A DNA stretch of 64,000 nt from positions 186,001 through 250,000 of the forward strand of contig NZ_CP107797.1 of NCBI RefSeq assembly GCF_036345995.1. Reading direction: 5' to 3'. The DNA is from Streptomyces sp. NBC_00557. Lineage in GTDB: Bacteria; Actinomycetota; Actinomycetes; Streptomycetales; Streptomycetaceae. The translations under genes were made by a program, and so were the position numbers. Positions 42,406-52,054 of this stretch are shown piece by piece (the first letter of the stretch is position 1; the number at the start of each line of letters is the position of its first letter). The notes under the pieces are model-generated. The model had not been told where the DNA came from. It saw nothing but the letters and a program-made list of their open reading frames with translations, and made no database searches.

Positions 42406-43724
42406 GCGGGCCGGCGCGTCTGCTCACCCTGACCGCGCCGACGCCCGAGGCGCTGGAACAGGCCACCGACGACCTGGCCGCCCGGCTGGACGGCCTGGAC
42501 GACACCGCCTTCGCCCGCCTGCCGGCGATCCCGGACGCGACGCGGTCGGTGCGGCGGCCGCTGTGCCGCGCGGTCGCCGCCAGCTCCCCGGCCGACGCGG
42601 CCCGCCGGCTGCGCAGGCGCGACCCGCGCCGGGTGTTCACCGGAGGCCCTGCCCCCGACCGCCCCTCCCGGGTGTTCCTGTTCTGCGGCGTCGGCGACCA
42701 GTACCCCGGCCTCGGGGCAGGCCTGTACCGCTGCGTTCCGGCCTTCCGGCGGGAACTCGACCGCTGCTTCGCGGTGCTGGACGCCGAGCACGGCCTGGAT
42801 CCCCGACCGGTGCTGTTCCCCCCGGACACCGGCGCCACCGCGGACCTCCGCGGCGGCGACGCCCTCGCCAGGCTCTACGACCACCGCGCCACGGCGCAGG
42901 AGATCCACCGCACGGTCGTCGCCCAACCGCTCGTGTTCTCCGTGCAGTACGCGCTGGCCCGCGCCCTGACGGAGCTCGGCGCGGCACCGGCGGCGCTGGC
43001 CGGCTACAGCATCGGCGAGCCCGCCGCGGCGTGCGTCGCCGGAGTGCTGACCCTGCAGGACGCGCTGCGCCTGGTCGTCCGGCGGGCCCGGCTGATGGCC
43101 GAGCTGCCGCCGGGAGCGATGCTCGCCGTCATGGCCGGGCCCGGGCAACTGACCGCGTACCTCGACGGCACGGTGTCGGTCGCCGCGCTCAACGGGCCCG
43201 CGCAGACGGTGCTGTCGGGTCCTGCCGGGCCGATCGAGCAGGCCGCCCGGGAACTGACCGCCCAAGGCGTCGCCTGCCGGCGCCTGGCCACGACGCACGC
43301 CTTCCACTCGGCGCAGGCACGACCGCTCGCGAAGCCGCTGGAGAGGCTGCTCGGCACGCTCCCGCTCCGCCCGCCCGCACTGCCCCTGCTGTCCAGCGTG
43401 ACCGGGAACTGGCTGCGCGCCGAGGAGGCGACCAGTCCCGGCTACTGGGCGGCGCAGCTGAGCCGGACGATCCGGTTCGCCGACCAGCTGACCCTGGCCT
43501 GGCGGCTGCCCCGCCCGCTGCTGGTGGAACTGGGCCCCGGACAGGCTCTGTCCCGGCTCGCCCTGCAGCACCCGGACCGGCCCGCCGACGCGCCGGCGCG
43601 CGTCGTCCAGACCCTGCCGGGTGTCTTCGAGAGCCGCCCCGAGGCGGAACTGCTGCTCACCGCGCTGGGCCAGCTGTGGACGGCCGGCACGGACATCGAC
43701 TGGGGGCAGGTGGCAGTGGAGTGA
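42402..43724 (+). CDS. Discrete acyltransferase (trans-AT), probably aminomalonyl-ACP specific
   Basis: A 440-residue protein comprising a KS-AT linker-like N-terminus (about 85 residues) and an AT domain. The domain starts at VFLFCGVGDQYPGLGAGL. The nucleophile elbow is GYSIGE (Ser203), and the later His lies in THAFHSAQ. The C-terminal part (YWAAQLSRTIRFADQL, VELGPGQALSRL) is complete. The usual substrate motifs (HAFH present; no canonical RVDVVQ) do not settle specificity. Context (aminomalonyl cassette upstream, dead AT in the KS protein) makes transfer of the aminomalonyl unit to the PKS ACP the likely job. Confidence 0.85.
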   Translation: MSGPARLLTLTAPTPEALEQATDDLAARLDGLDDTAFARLPAIPDATRSVRRPLCRAVAASSPADAARRLRRRDPRRVFTGGPAPDRPSRVFLFCGVGDQYPGLGAGLYRCVPAFRRELDRCFAVLDAEHGLDPRPVLFPPDTGATADLRGGDALARLYDHRATAQEIHRTVVAQPLVFSVQYALARALTELGAAPAALAGYSIGEPAAACVAGVLTLQDALRLVVRRARLMAELPPGAMLAVMAGPGQLTAYLDGTVSVAALNGPAQTVLSGPAGPIEQAARELTAQGVACRRLATTHAFHSAQARPLAKPLERLLGTLPLRPPALPLLSSVTGNWLRAEEATSPGYWAAQLSRTIRFADQLTLAWRLPRPLLVELGPGQALSRLALQHPDRPADAPARVVQTLPGVFESRPEAELLLTALGQLWTAGTDIDWGQVAVE

Positions 43725-43729
43725 GCGGG

Positions 43730-45025
43730 TCAGGCCGGCTCGGGCACCCGGGGCAGCTCACGCAGCGCCGGGACGGGAGAGACCAGCAACGGCAGCCAGG
43801 CGAGCGCGCCGGCCGCCGCCGCGACGACCATGGCGCCGCGCGTCCCCGCGGCCTGGGCGAGCAGACCAGCGACCGGGCCGCCGACCGCGATCACACTCCA
43901 GATGACGAACCGCATGGACGCGTTCATCCGGCCCCGCAGCCGGTCGGGAGTGAGCGCCTGACGCAGCGTCACCTGGGCGATGTTGAACAGCGGAACGCCG
44001 AAGCCGAACAGCAGCTGACCGCCGGCCAGGAACGGCCACGACAGTCCCGGCGACGCCAATGGCGTCACCACCAGGCCGGCCACGCACAGCACGGCGCCGG
44101 CCGTGATGGAACGCCCGTAGCCCAGCCGGTCGATGACGCGGCGCGCGGCCAGCGCACCGGCGACCAGACCCGCGCCGCCCAGCGAGAGGACCACACCGAC
44201 CGAGGTGGAGGAGTAGTGCAGCTCGCGCACCATGTACAGGGTCAGCAGCACTGTCAGCATCGACGAACCGAGGTTGAGGAAGGCGGCCGACCCCGCCACC
44301 GCCCGCAGTTCGCGCCGGCGCAGCACGAAGCCGAGCCCTTCGCCGACCTCCCCGCGCAGCGACCCCGGCGCCCCGGCGGCGCGCTCCGGCACGGGCTCCC
44401 GGTGCCGGATCGCGCGGCACAGCAGGCCGGACGCCAGGAAGCTGACGCCGTCCACGAGCACGGTCGCCGCCGCCCCCAGCGCCCCGGTCAGCACACCGGC
44501 CGCGGCCGGCCCGGCCAGCTCGGCCGCCGAAGCGCTGGCCGTCAGCCGGGCGTTGGCGCCGGCGAGGTCCTCGCGCCCGACCAGCGTGGGCAGATAGCTC
44601 TGGTAGGCGACGTCGAACGCCACGGTGAACACGCCGACGAGCAGCACCACGAGATACAGCTGCGCGAACGTGAGCAGGTCCAGGGCGTACGCCAGGGGCA
44701 CGCTCACCACCAGCAGCGCCCGGCACACGTCCGACAGGACCATCACGGGCAGTCGGCGGATCCGGTCGAGCAGCGCGCCCGCGGGCAGCGCCAGCACCAG
44801 GAACGGCAGCATGCGGGCGCCGCTGAGGAAGCCGAGTTCGGTGGCGGACGCGTGCAGCGCCCCCATGGCGAGCAGCGGAACGGCGAGCTGGCCCATCTGG
44901 GTGCCCGTCTCGCTGACCGACTGCGCGGCCCACAACCGCTGGAAGTCGGACACCCGGCCAAGGCGCCCACGAGGCGCCGGCTCCTCCCGGTCGTCGGTCC
45001 CCCGCTCGGCAGGCACGCAGGTCAC
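43730..45025 (-). CDS. MFS transporter (MFS_3 type)
   Basis: A 431-residue MFS protein with about 12 hydrophobic helices: RVSDFQRLWAAQSVSETGTQMGQLAVPLLAM at the start and a GALLDRIRRLPVMVLSDVCRALL loop. GTG 45025 has AAAGG 5 nt upstream. Convergent with the AT gene (5 bp between stops) and divergent from the NRPS genes. It is a second likely exporter in the cluster or a self-protection pump. Confidence 0.82.
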   Translation of the reverse strand: MTCVPAERGTDDREEPAPRGRLGRVSDFQRLWAAQSVSETGTQMGQLAVPLLAMGALHASATELGFLSGARMLPFLVLALPAGALLDRIRRLPVMVLSDVCRALLVVSVPLAYALDLLTFAQLYLVVLLVGVFTVAFDVAYQSYLPTLVGREDLAGANARLTASASAAELAGPAAAGVLTGALGAAATVLVDGVSFLASGLLCRAIRHREPVPERAAGAPGSLRGEVGEGLGFVLRRRELRAVAGSAAFLNLGSSMLTVLLTLYMVRELHYSSTSVGVVLSLGGAGLVAGALAARRVIDRLGYGRSITAGAVLCVAGLVVTPLASPGLSWPFLAGGQLLFGFGVPLFNIAQVTLRQALTPDRLRGRMNASMRFVIWSVIAVGGPVAGLLAQAAGTRGAMVVAAAAGALAWLPLLVSPVPALRELPRVPEPA

Positions 45026-45102
45026 ACACCTTTCGTCGGCACGGAGCCCCACAGTAATCAGCGCCCGCGCCACCTGTCATGAGCAGGAATGGAGTTTCGG
45101 AC

Positions 45103-46473
45103 ATGACCGACCGGCAAGCCCCCCTGTCGTGCTCGCAGGAACGGCTGTGGTTCGTGCAGCGGCTCCGACCGGGCATCCGCGCCTACCAGTTCCAGGCGCG
45201 CATCGACCTCGCGGGACACCTCGACGCCGCAGCCCTCGCCCGCGCCCTGAACGACACCGTCAGCCGGCACGAGATCTACCGGACGACCTTCGCCGACGGC
45301 CCCGCCGGCCCCTACGGGCGGGTCCACCCGCCGTACCCCGTGGAGCTGCCCGTCGACGACCTGCGGGGCGCGGCCGACCCCGAGGCGGCGGCACGGGCGG
45401 CGATCGCCGCGGAAATCGACACCGACCTGCCGGTCGACCGGCTGCCCCTGGTGCGCTGGCGGCTGCTGCGGCTCGCGGACGACCGGCATGTGCTGCTCCA
45501 CCTGGAACACCACCTGATCCACGACGGCTGGTCCTTCAACGTCTTCGTCGAGGAACTGTGCGCCCTGTACGCGGCCCACGCCACCGGCGCCCCGTCACCG
45601 CTGCCCGCCGCGCCACCGCAGTTCGCCGACTTCACCAGCTGGCAGCGGGCCTGGCTGCACGGACCCGAAGCCGAACGGCAACTCGCCTACTGGACGAACC
45701 GGCTCGCCGGCGTCCCCCCGTACCTGAACCTGCGCACCGACCGCCCCCGCACCCCGCGGCGGCGCTTCCTCGGCGACGCACCGCGGTTTGCTCTGCCGGC
45801 TTCCCTCGCCGACCGGGCACGCGCCCTGGCCAGGGGACACCGGGTGTCCCTGTTCACGGTGCTGCTCGCCGCCTTCGAAGTGCTGCTGCACGCCTGGTCG
45901 GGGCAGGACGACTTCTGCGTCGCGTCGGGCATGGCCGCCCGCGGCCGCCCGGAGACCCACCGCATGCTCGGCATGGTCGTCAACACCGTGGCCCTGCGGG
46001 CCGATGTGGGCGGCGACCCCTCCTTCGGCGACCTGCTCGGCCGGGTCCGCGACACCACGCTCGGCGCGCTGGCCCACCAGGACCTGCCGTTCGACCGGGT
46101 CGTCGCCGCGCTGCGGCCCCCGCGGACGCCGGGCCGGCAGCCGCTGAGCGAGGTGCTGTTCTCCTTCCACGACGCGCCCCTGCGCCCGGTCCGCATGCCG
46201 GGCCTGACCGCCGTCGTGACCCCCGGGCTGACCAACGGCAGCGCCAAGGCCGACCTGAACGTCATCGCCATCCCGCACGCGGAGCAGAGCGGCGCTCCGC
46301 ACGCCCGGGCGGAACACCGGGGCATCGAGCTGATCTGGGAGTACGACCGCGATCTGTTCGACGCCACCACGATCGCGCGGGCCGCCGCGCACTACGCGCA
46401 GCTCCTCGACACGGTGACCGCCGACCCGCGGATCCCGCTGTCCGCGACGACCCCGCTGGAGGCCGCGAAGTGA
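45103..46473 (+). CDS. Free-standing NRPS condensation domain 1
   Basis: A 456-residue C domain: LSCSQERLWFVQRLRPG (C1), the catalytic HHLIHDGWS (His136, His137, Asp141), a QDDFCVASGMAARGRPETHRMLGMVVNTVALR block (C4-C5 region) and LPFDRVVAALRPPRTPGRQPLSEVLFSFHDAP. ATG 45103 follows GGAG. It begins the second operon of the right half, with the free PCP and A proteins 37 bp downstream. It probably joins the unit on the free PCP to an upstream aminoacyl or ketoacyl carrier. The order of the assembly line cannot be told from gene order. Confidence 0.87.
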   Translation: MTDRQAPLSCSQERLWFVQRLRPGIRAYQFQARIDLAGHLDAAALARALNDTVSRHEIYRTTFADGPAGPYGRVHPPYPVELPVDDLRGAADPEAAARAAIAAEIDTDLPVDRLPLVRWRLLRLADDRHVLLHLEHHLIHDGWSFNVFVEELCALYAAHATGAPSPLPAAPPQFADFTSWQRAWLHGPEAERQLAYWTNRLAGVPPYLNLRTDRPRTPRRRFLGDAPRFALPASLADRARALARGHRVSLFTVLLAAFEVLLHAWSGQDDFCVASGMAARGRPETHRMLGMVVNTVALRADVGGDPSFGDLLGRVRDTTLGALAHQDLPFDRVVAALRPPRTPGRQPLSEVLFSFHDAPLRPVRMPGLTAVVTPGLTNGSAKADLNVIAIPHAEQSGAPHARAEHRGIELIWEYDRDLFDATTIARAAAHYAQLLDTVTADPRIPLSATTPLEAAK

Positions 46474-46510
46474 CCGGACAGGCGCAGACAGAGGCGAAAG
46501 GAACCCAGAG

Positions 46511-46786
46511 GTGACCTGGCACGCGATCCCTGAAGCGGGCGTTCAGGACGCCCCGGACGGCCTGCTCGGCGCCGTCCGCGGCGCCTGGGCCGAGACACTC
46601 GGCGTGGACCCCGACGCCGTACCGCTCGACACCGGATTCTTCGACGCCGGGGGCAACTCGCTGCTGCTGTTGCTGTTGTGGGAGCACCTCAGCGAACTGC
46701 CCGGCGGCGGCGGGCTGCTGGCCACCGACCTGTTCCGGCATCCCACGGTGCGCGCCCAGGCCCGGCTGCTGGCGGGCGACCGGTGA
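46511..46786 (+). CDS. Free-standing peptidyl carrier protein
   Basis: A 91-residue PCP with Ser50 in FFDAGGNSLLLLLLW; GGNS replaces the usual GGDS. GTG 46511 follows AAAGGAACC. Its stop overlaps the start of the A-domain gene, so it is most likely loaded by that A domain. Confidence 0.87.
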   Translation: MTWHAIPEAGVQDAPDGLLGAVRGAWAETLGVDPDAVPLDTGFFDAGGNSLLLLLLWEHLSELPGGGGLLATDLFRHPTVRAQARLLAGDR

Positions 46787-48342
46787 ACGCCGGCCTGTAC
46801 CAGGTGTTCGCCGCCACGGCCGACCGCCACCCGGAGGCGCCCGCCGTCGAACTGCCGGGCTGCAGCCTGTCCTACCGCCAGCTGCGGGAGGCCGCCGAAA
46901 CCGTCGCGGCCCGGCTGCGGGACGCCGGCGGCGACCATGTGACACGGGTCGGCCTGCTGGCCACGCGCAGCGCGGTCGCGTACGCCGGCTACCTGGGCGC
47001 CCTCCGGCTCGGCGCGACGGTGGTTCCGTTCCACCCCGGGTACCCGGCCGAACGCAACCGCCGCATCCGCGAACTGGCCGGCGTCGACGTCCTGCTGACC
47101 GACTCCGCGCCGGGACAGGACGGCGGATCGCCCTGGGCGGACGGGCTGACGGTGCTGCACCTGACGGACGAGCAGGTGCTGCACCCGTCCGCCGCGCCCC
47201 GCGCGTCCCTGCCGCCGTCCCGACCCGCGCCGGAGCGGCCGGCGTACGTGCTGTTCACCTCGGGCACGACGGGCACGCCCAAGGGCATACCGATCCGGCA
47301 CCGCAACGTGCTGCCCTTCCTGCGGCACAACATCGCCCGCTACCGGGTCCGGCCGGGCTGCCGGATGTCGCACACCTTCGACCTGACCTTCGACCTGTCC
47401 GTGTTCGATCTCTTCGTCACCTGGGGCGGCGGGGCGACCCTGGTCGTACCCGACCGCAACGAGCTGTTCGACCCGGTCGAGTACGCCACCCGCCGCCGGC
47501 TCACCCACTGGTTCGCGGTGCCCTCGGCGGTGTCCGTCAGCGCCGGGCTCGGCCTGCTGCCCGCCCGGCGCAGGATCACCACGCTGCGGCACAGCCTGTT
47601 CTGCGGCGAACCGCTCACCTGCGAACAGGCGGCCACCTGGCGGGCCGGCGCACCCCACGCCACTCTGCACAACCTCTACGGGCCCACCGAACTCACCGTC
47701 GCCTGCGCCGAGTTCCAGCTGCCGCAGGATCCGCGGCACTGGCCGCGCACCACCAACGGCACCGTCCCCATCGGCCGCCTCTACCCGGGCCTGGAACACC
47801 TCGTCGACGCGGCGACGGGCGAATTGTGCGTGCGCGGCCCGCAACGCTTCGACGGCTACCTGGACCCGCGGGACGACACCGGCCGCTTCGTCGGCCTCCA
47901 CCGGCCCGGTCGGGTGGAGCCCTGGCACTACTACCGCACCGGCGACCGGGTGAGCGTGCAGGACGGCCGACTGGTCCACCTGGGCCGCCTCGACGACCAG
48001 GTGAAGATCCGCGGCTTCCGGGTCGAGACCGGCGAGGTGGAGGCCGCGCTGCGGCGGCTGCCCGGCATACACGAGGCCGTCGTGGTGCCCGTCACCCGGG
48101 ACGGCGTGACCGAGCTGGCCGCCGGCTACACCGGGCGCCCCCAGCCCCGGCGCGCACTGCTGCGCGCACTGCGCGCAACGCTGCCCGTCCACCTCGTCCC
48201 CCGCAGCTTCCTGCACCTGCACGCCCTGCCCCGCACCGCCAACGGCAAGACCGACCGGGCCGCCCTGCGCGAACAAGCCGCCCACGCCACGCAGCCCGAA
48301 TCCGACGCACCGGAGGAACCCGCCCATGCCGTCCACACGTGA
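46783..48342 (+). CDS. Free-standing NRPS adenylation domain 1
   Basis: A 519-residue A domain. It has VLFTSGTTGTPKGIPIRHRN (A3), the pocket start FDLTFDLSVFDLFVTWGGG (A4), LHNLYGPTELTVA (A5), YYRTGDRV (A7), HLGRLDDQVKIRGFRVETGEVE (A8) and TANGKTDRAAL (A10, catalytic Lys). A hand alignment to GrsA gives the specificity residues D-L-F-F-L-C-L-V-A, which I do not recognise, so no substrate is proposed. The 16-nt overlap with the LLM gene indicates coupled translation with the monooxygenase. Confidence 0.87.
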   Translation: MNAGLYQVFAATADRHPEAPAVELPGCSLSYRQLREAAETVAARLRDAGGDHVTRVGLLATRSAVAYAGYLGALRLGATVVPFHPGYPAERNRRIRELAGVDVLLTDSAPGQDGGSPWADGLTVLHLTDEQVLHPSAAPRASLPPSRPAPERPAYVLFTSGTTGTPKGIPIRHRNVLPFLRHNIARYRVRPGCRMSHTFDLTFDLSVFDLFVTWGGGATLVVPDRNELFDPVEYATRRRLTHWFAVPSAVSVSAGLGLLPARRRITTLRHSLFCGEPLTCEQAATWRAGAPHATLHNLYGPTELTVACAEFQLPQDPRHWPRTTNGTVPIGRLYPGLEHLVDAATGELCVRGPQRFDGYLDPRDDTGRFVGLHRPGRVEPWHYYRTGDRVSVQDGRLVHLGRLDDQVKIRGFRVETGEVEAALRRLPGIHEAVVVPVTRDGVTELAAGYTGRPQPRRALLRALRATLPVHLVPRSFLHLHALPRTANGKTDRAALREQAAHATQPESDAPEEPAHAVHT

Positions 48343-49474
48343 CCCGGCCGCCCGGCACACGGCCGGCGCCGCCGCGCCGCCCGCCACCGGCGCCGGCGCA
48401 TCCCCGGCGCCTGGCGCCCCCGCCCGGGCCCCGCAGGTCGACCTGAGCCTCTTCTACTTCGCCGCCGACAGCGACGAGACCAAGAGCGACCGCTACGGGC
48501 TCCTGCTCGACGGCGCCCGCTTCGCCGACGCCCACGGCTTCACCGCGGTATGGACCCCCGAGCGGCACTTCCACCCCTTCGGCGGCCTGTACCCCAATCC
48601 GTCGGTGACCGGCGCCGCCGTCGCGGTCGCCACCGAGCGCGTGGCGATCCGCGCCGGCAGCGTCGTCGCACCGCTCCACCACCCGCTGCGGATCGCCGAG
48701 GAGTGGTCCGTGGTGGACAACCTCTCCGACGGCCGGGTGGGCGTCTCGTTCGCCTCCGGCTGGCACGCCGCGGACTTCGCCCTGCGCCCCGAGGCCTACG
48801 CCGACCGGCGGGCCCTCGTGCTGGAGCACGCGCAGCAGGTGCGCCGCCTGTGGCGGGGCGAGAGCATCACCGTCCGCGACGGCACCGGCGCCCGGCGGTC
48901 CGTCCGCGTCCATCCCCAGCCGGTACAGCCCGAACTCCCCGTCTGGATCACCAGCGCCGGCCACACCGAGACCTTCCGCCGGGCCGGCGCCATGGGCGCG
49001 GGCATCCTCACGCACCTGCTCGGCCAGGACCTCGACGCCCTCGCCCGCAACATCGCCGAGTACCGCGCCACGAGCGGCGGCGACGGCCACGTGGCCCTGA
49101 TGGTGCACACGTTTCTGGGCGACGACGAGGAAGAGGTGCGCGAGCTGGTCAGGGAGCCGCTCTGCCGCTACCTGCGCGACTCCCTCGGCCTGCTGCTCGG
49201 CTCCCGGCTGGACGGCAGACGCCGCATCGACCCGGCGCGACTGCGCCCGGCCGACGTGGACTTCCTGGTCCGGCGCTCCTTCGACCGCTACTTCGACCAC
49301 GGCGGGCTGCTCGGCACCCCGGCCAAGGCGGCCCGAGTCCTTGAGCGTCTGCGCCGCATCGGAGTCGACGAGGTGGCGTGCCTGATCGACTTCGGCCTGC
49401 CCGCCGACACCGTGCTGACCGGTCTGGAACGCCTGGCCGGCCTGTGCGACCGGGGAGCCCGCGGTGAGCGCTGA
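48326..49474 (+). CDS. LLM-class flavin-dependent monooxygenase (MupA/Atu3640-type)
   Basis: A 382-residue luciferase-like protein after an Ala/Pro-rich N-terminus: VDLSLFYFAADSDE, the region FTAVWTPERHFHPFGGLYPNPSV, RAGSVVAPLHHPLRIAEEWSVVDNLSDGRVGVSFASGW and VWITSAGHTETFRRAGAMGAGILTHLLGQ. This is the subgroup often embedded in NRPS-PKS lines and thought to oxygenate or help release carrier-bound intermediates. It is encoded between the free A domain and a methyltransferase with overlaps on both sides. The substrate is unknown. Confidence 0.85.
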   Translation: MPSTRDPAARHTAGAAAPPATGAGASPAPGAPARAPQVDLSLFYFAADSDETKSDRYGLLLDGARFADAHGFTAVWTPERHFHPFGGLYPNPSVTGAAVAVATERVAIRAGSVVAPLHHPLRIAEEWSVVDNLSDGRVGVSFASGWHAADFALRPEAYADRRALVLEHAQQVRRLWRGESITVRDGTGARRSVRVHPQPVQPELPVWITSAGHTETFRRAGAMGAGILTHLLGQDLDALARNIAEYRATSGGDGHVALMVHTFLGDDEEEVRELVREPLCRYLRDSLGLLLGSRLDGRRRIDPARLRPADVDFLVRRSFDRYFDHGGLLGTPAKAARVLERLRRIGVDEVACLIDFGLPADTVLTGLERLAGLCDRGARGER

Positions 49475-50300
49475 CTTCGACACGGCGGTCGCCGCCCTGC
49501 GGGTGGCGGGCATGGGCACCGAGGCGGTCGCCCCGCTCCTGGCGAACCTGGTCGAACTCACCCGGCCCCAGCGGGTCCTGGAGGTCGGCATGGGCTACAC
49601 CACGCCGTTCCTGGCGGCGTCCCTGGACCGGGTGAGCCGCCGCGTGCGTGAGGAGGCGGCGGCGCTCGCCGCCAAGACCCGGCCGTACCTCGGCGGCGGC
49701 CTCCCGCTGGACGACGCCTGGCTGCGCGCCGAGCCCCCGCTCGCGGCGCCGGCGAGCTACCTGGAGCCGTACCGGCCGGTCCTGGTCGCGGTGGACGACG
49801 GTTCCCTTCCGCAGTCCTCCGCCCCACGGGTCGCACGCGTCCTGGAAGACCTCGGGCTGGCACACCTGGTCACCGTCGTCGACGCCCCGCTGCGCGCCTG
49901 CGACACCGCGCTGCCGCCCGACTTCCACCCCATCGACCTGGCCTGGGTGGACGCCTGGGACTGCCTGTACTTCCTCGACCACTTCCTGGACCGCCTCAAC
50001 CCCGACGGAGGCGTGGCGGTCCTGCACTACCTCATGACGTACCCGGAGGGCGAGGCGATCCTGCGCTACCTGGCCGGCCTGCAGCGGTCCCGGCCGGGCG
50101 AGCTCGAGATCCTCAACCTCCTCGAACCGCACAAACTCCGGCAGAACAGCATCACGATGATCCGCCGCACCCGCGGCCGCACACCCCGGTACGCCGGCCC
50201 CGGCGGCCGGATCCGCTACGACGGGCGCCTGACCGACGCCGCCCGCGCCCAGGCGGAACAGGCGCGGCGGGCGCACCGAGAACAGGAGGAAGCGACGTGA
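49464..50300 (+). CDS. Class I SAM-dependent methyltransferase-like protein
   Basis: A 278-residue protein with an O-methyltransferase-like fold: LANLVELTRPQRVLEVGMGYTTPFLAASL is the SAM-binding motif I, followed by VVDAPLRACDTALPPDFHPIDLAWVDAWDCLYFLDHFLDRLNPDGGVAVLHYLMTY. The acidic residue that normally follows strand 2 is not obvious because of an insert (residues about 60-115). GTG 49464 lies 11 nt inside the LLM gene. It may methylate a hydroxyl or amino group of the NRPS product. Proteins of this type beside MupA-like LLM enzymes may work as a pair. Confidence 0.72.
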   Translation: MSADFDTAVAALRVAGMGTEAVAPLLANLVELTRPQRVLEVGMGYTTPFLAASLDRVSRRVREEAAALAAKTRPYLGGGLPLDDAWLRAEPPLAAPASYLEPYRPVLVAVDDGSLPQSSAPRVARVLEDLGLAHLVTVVDAPLRACDTALPPDFHPIDLAWVDAWDCLYFLDHFLDRLNPDGGVAVLHYLMTYPEGEAILRYLAGLQRSRPGELEILNLLEPHKLRQNSITMIRRTRGRTPRYAGPGGRIRYDGRLTDAARAQAEQARRAHREQEEAT

Positions 50301-52054
50301 GCATCCTGCACGGCCCCCGCACCCCCTACCCGGCGGACGCGACGATCCCCCGCCTCTTCGCCGAGCAGGTCCGCGCCCGCCCGCACGCCGTCGCGGTCGT
50401 CGACGGAGACGACCGCGTGACCTACGCGGAACTGGACGAGCGCGCCAACCGCCTGGCGCACCTGCTGCGCACCCGCGGCGTACGACCCGAGACCCGGGTC
50501 GGCGTGCTGCTGGACCGGGGCCACGAACTGGTGACCGCCCTCCTGGCGGTGCTCAAGGCCGGCGGCGCCTACGTGCCGGCGGGCCCCGGCCATCCCGCCG
50601 AGCGGCGGCAGCAGATGCTGGCCGACGCCGAGGCCACGGTGACGGTGGGCGGCGAGGAACTGCGCGCCGCGGCGGCCTTCCCGGCGACCGCCCCGCCGCC
50701 GCCCGCCGACCCCCGCTCGCTGGCGTACGTACTGTTCACCTCGGGTTCCACCGGCCGGCCCAAGGGGGTGATGATCGAGCACCGCTCGGTGCTGCGGCTG
50801 GTGTGCGGCGCCGACTACGTCCGGTTCGGCCCCGACGAGCGGATCGCCCAGGTCGCCGACCCGTCGTTCGACGCGTTCACCTTCGAGGTCTGGGGCGCGC
50901 TGCTGCACGGCGGCACACTCTGCGTGATCCCGACCGAGACCCTGCTGACGCCCGGCGCGCTCGGGCCGGCCCTGGCCGCCCACCGCATCACCACCATGTT
51001 CCTCACCTCCGCGCTCTTCTCCGAGGTGATGGCGGACCGCCCGGACAGCTTCGCCGGGCTGCGCAACCTGCTGGTCGGCGGCGACGTCGTCGACGTCACC
51101 ACGGCACGCCGCCTGGTCACGAGCCCCCCGCGGCTGCGCCCGGCGCGCATCCTGAACGGTTACGGCCCGACCGAGGCCACCACCTTCGCGGTCTGCGGGC
51201 CGATCGAGTCGGTCCCGACCGACGCCGCGTCGGTGCCGATCGGCCGGCCCATCGCCAACACCAGCGTCTACGTCCTCGACGCCGAACTGCGGCCCGTCGC
51301 GGACGGCACACCGGGCGAGCTGTTCATCGGCGGCCCCGGCGTCGCCCGCGGATACGCCGGGCAGCCCGCAGCGAGCCGGGAGCGTTTCCTGCCCGATCCG
51401 TTCACGGAAGAGCCCGGAGCACGCATGTACCGCACCGGGGACCTGGTGCGCTGCCGGGCGGACGGAGCGCTGGAGTTCCTCGGCCGCCTCGACGACCAGG
51501 TCAAGATCCGCGGCTACCGGGTGGAGCCGGGCGAGGTCGAGGCGGCTCTGGGCCGGCACCCCGGCCTCAGGCAGGTGGCCGTGGTGGTGGAGGAACCGGC
51601 GGGCGACCGCAGGCTGGTGGCTCATGTGGTCCCCGCGGCGCCCGGCGCCCGGCCGTCCGGGCTGCGCGAGTTCCTCGCCGGGCGACTGCCGGAATGGATG
51701 ATCCCGTCCGCGTTCGTGGTCCACTCCGCCCTGCCGCTGACGCCGACGGGGAAAATCGACCGAGCGGCGCTGCCGCCGGCCGCCGAGACCGACGGCGCGG
51801 ACGGCGCCGACGAGAACGCCGTGGCGCCGCGCACCGACCTGGAGCGGGAACTCGCCGGGCTCACGGCCGAACTGCTGGGCCTGTCCTTCGTCGGCGTCAC
51901 CGACGACTTCTTCGCCCTGGGCGGGCACTCGCTGCTGGCCATGCGGCTGGTGTCCCGGGTCAACGACCGCTTCGCCGCCCAGGTGGCACTCGGCGACTTC
52001 CTCTACGACCCCACGGTCGCCCGGCTGGCCGCCGAGGTGTCCCGTGCCCACTGA
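50297..52054 (+). CDS. NRPS adenylation - PCP didomain
   Basis: A 585-residue protein. A motifs: YVLFTSGSTGRPKGVMIEH, SFDAFTFEVWG, ILNGYGPTEATTF, YRTGDLVRC, FLGRLDDQVKIRGYRVEPGEVE, LTPTGKIDRAALP. The hand-derived specificity residues are D-A-F-F-L-G-G-T-F, close to known valine/isoleucine codes, so a beta-branched hydrophobic residue is likely. The PCP has Ser545 in FALGGHSLLAMRL. GTG 50297 overlaps the methyltransferase stop. It is followed by the second free C domain. Confidence 0.88.
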   Translation: MSILHGPRTPYPADATIPRLFAEQVRARPHAVAVVDGDDRVTYAELDERANRLAHLLRTRGVRPETRVGVLLDRGHELVTALLAVLKAGGAYVPAGPGHPAERRQQMLADAEATVTVGGEELRAAAAFPATAPPPPADPRSLAYVLFTSGSTGRPKGVMIEHRSVLRLVCGADYVRFGPDERIAQVADPSFDAFTFEVWGALLHGGTLCVIPTETLLTPGALGPALAAHRITTMFLTSALFSEVMADRPDSFAGLRNLLVGGDVVDVTTARRLVTSPPRLRPARILNGYGPTEATTFAVCGPIESVPTDAASVPIGRPIANTSVYVLDAELRPVADGTPGELFIGGPGVARGYAGQPAASRERFLPDPFTEEPGARMYRTGDLVRCRADGALEFLGRLDDQVKIRGYRVEPGEVEAALGRHPGLRQVAVVVEEPAGDRRLVAHVVPAAPGARPSGLREFLAGRLPEWMIPSAFVVHSALPLTPTGKIDRAALPPAAETDGADGADENAVAPRTDLERELAGLTAELLGLSFVGVTDDFFALGGHSLLAMRLVSRVNDRFAAQVALGDFLYDPTVARLAAEVSRAH

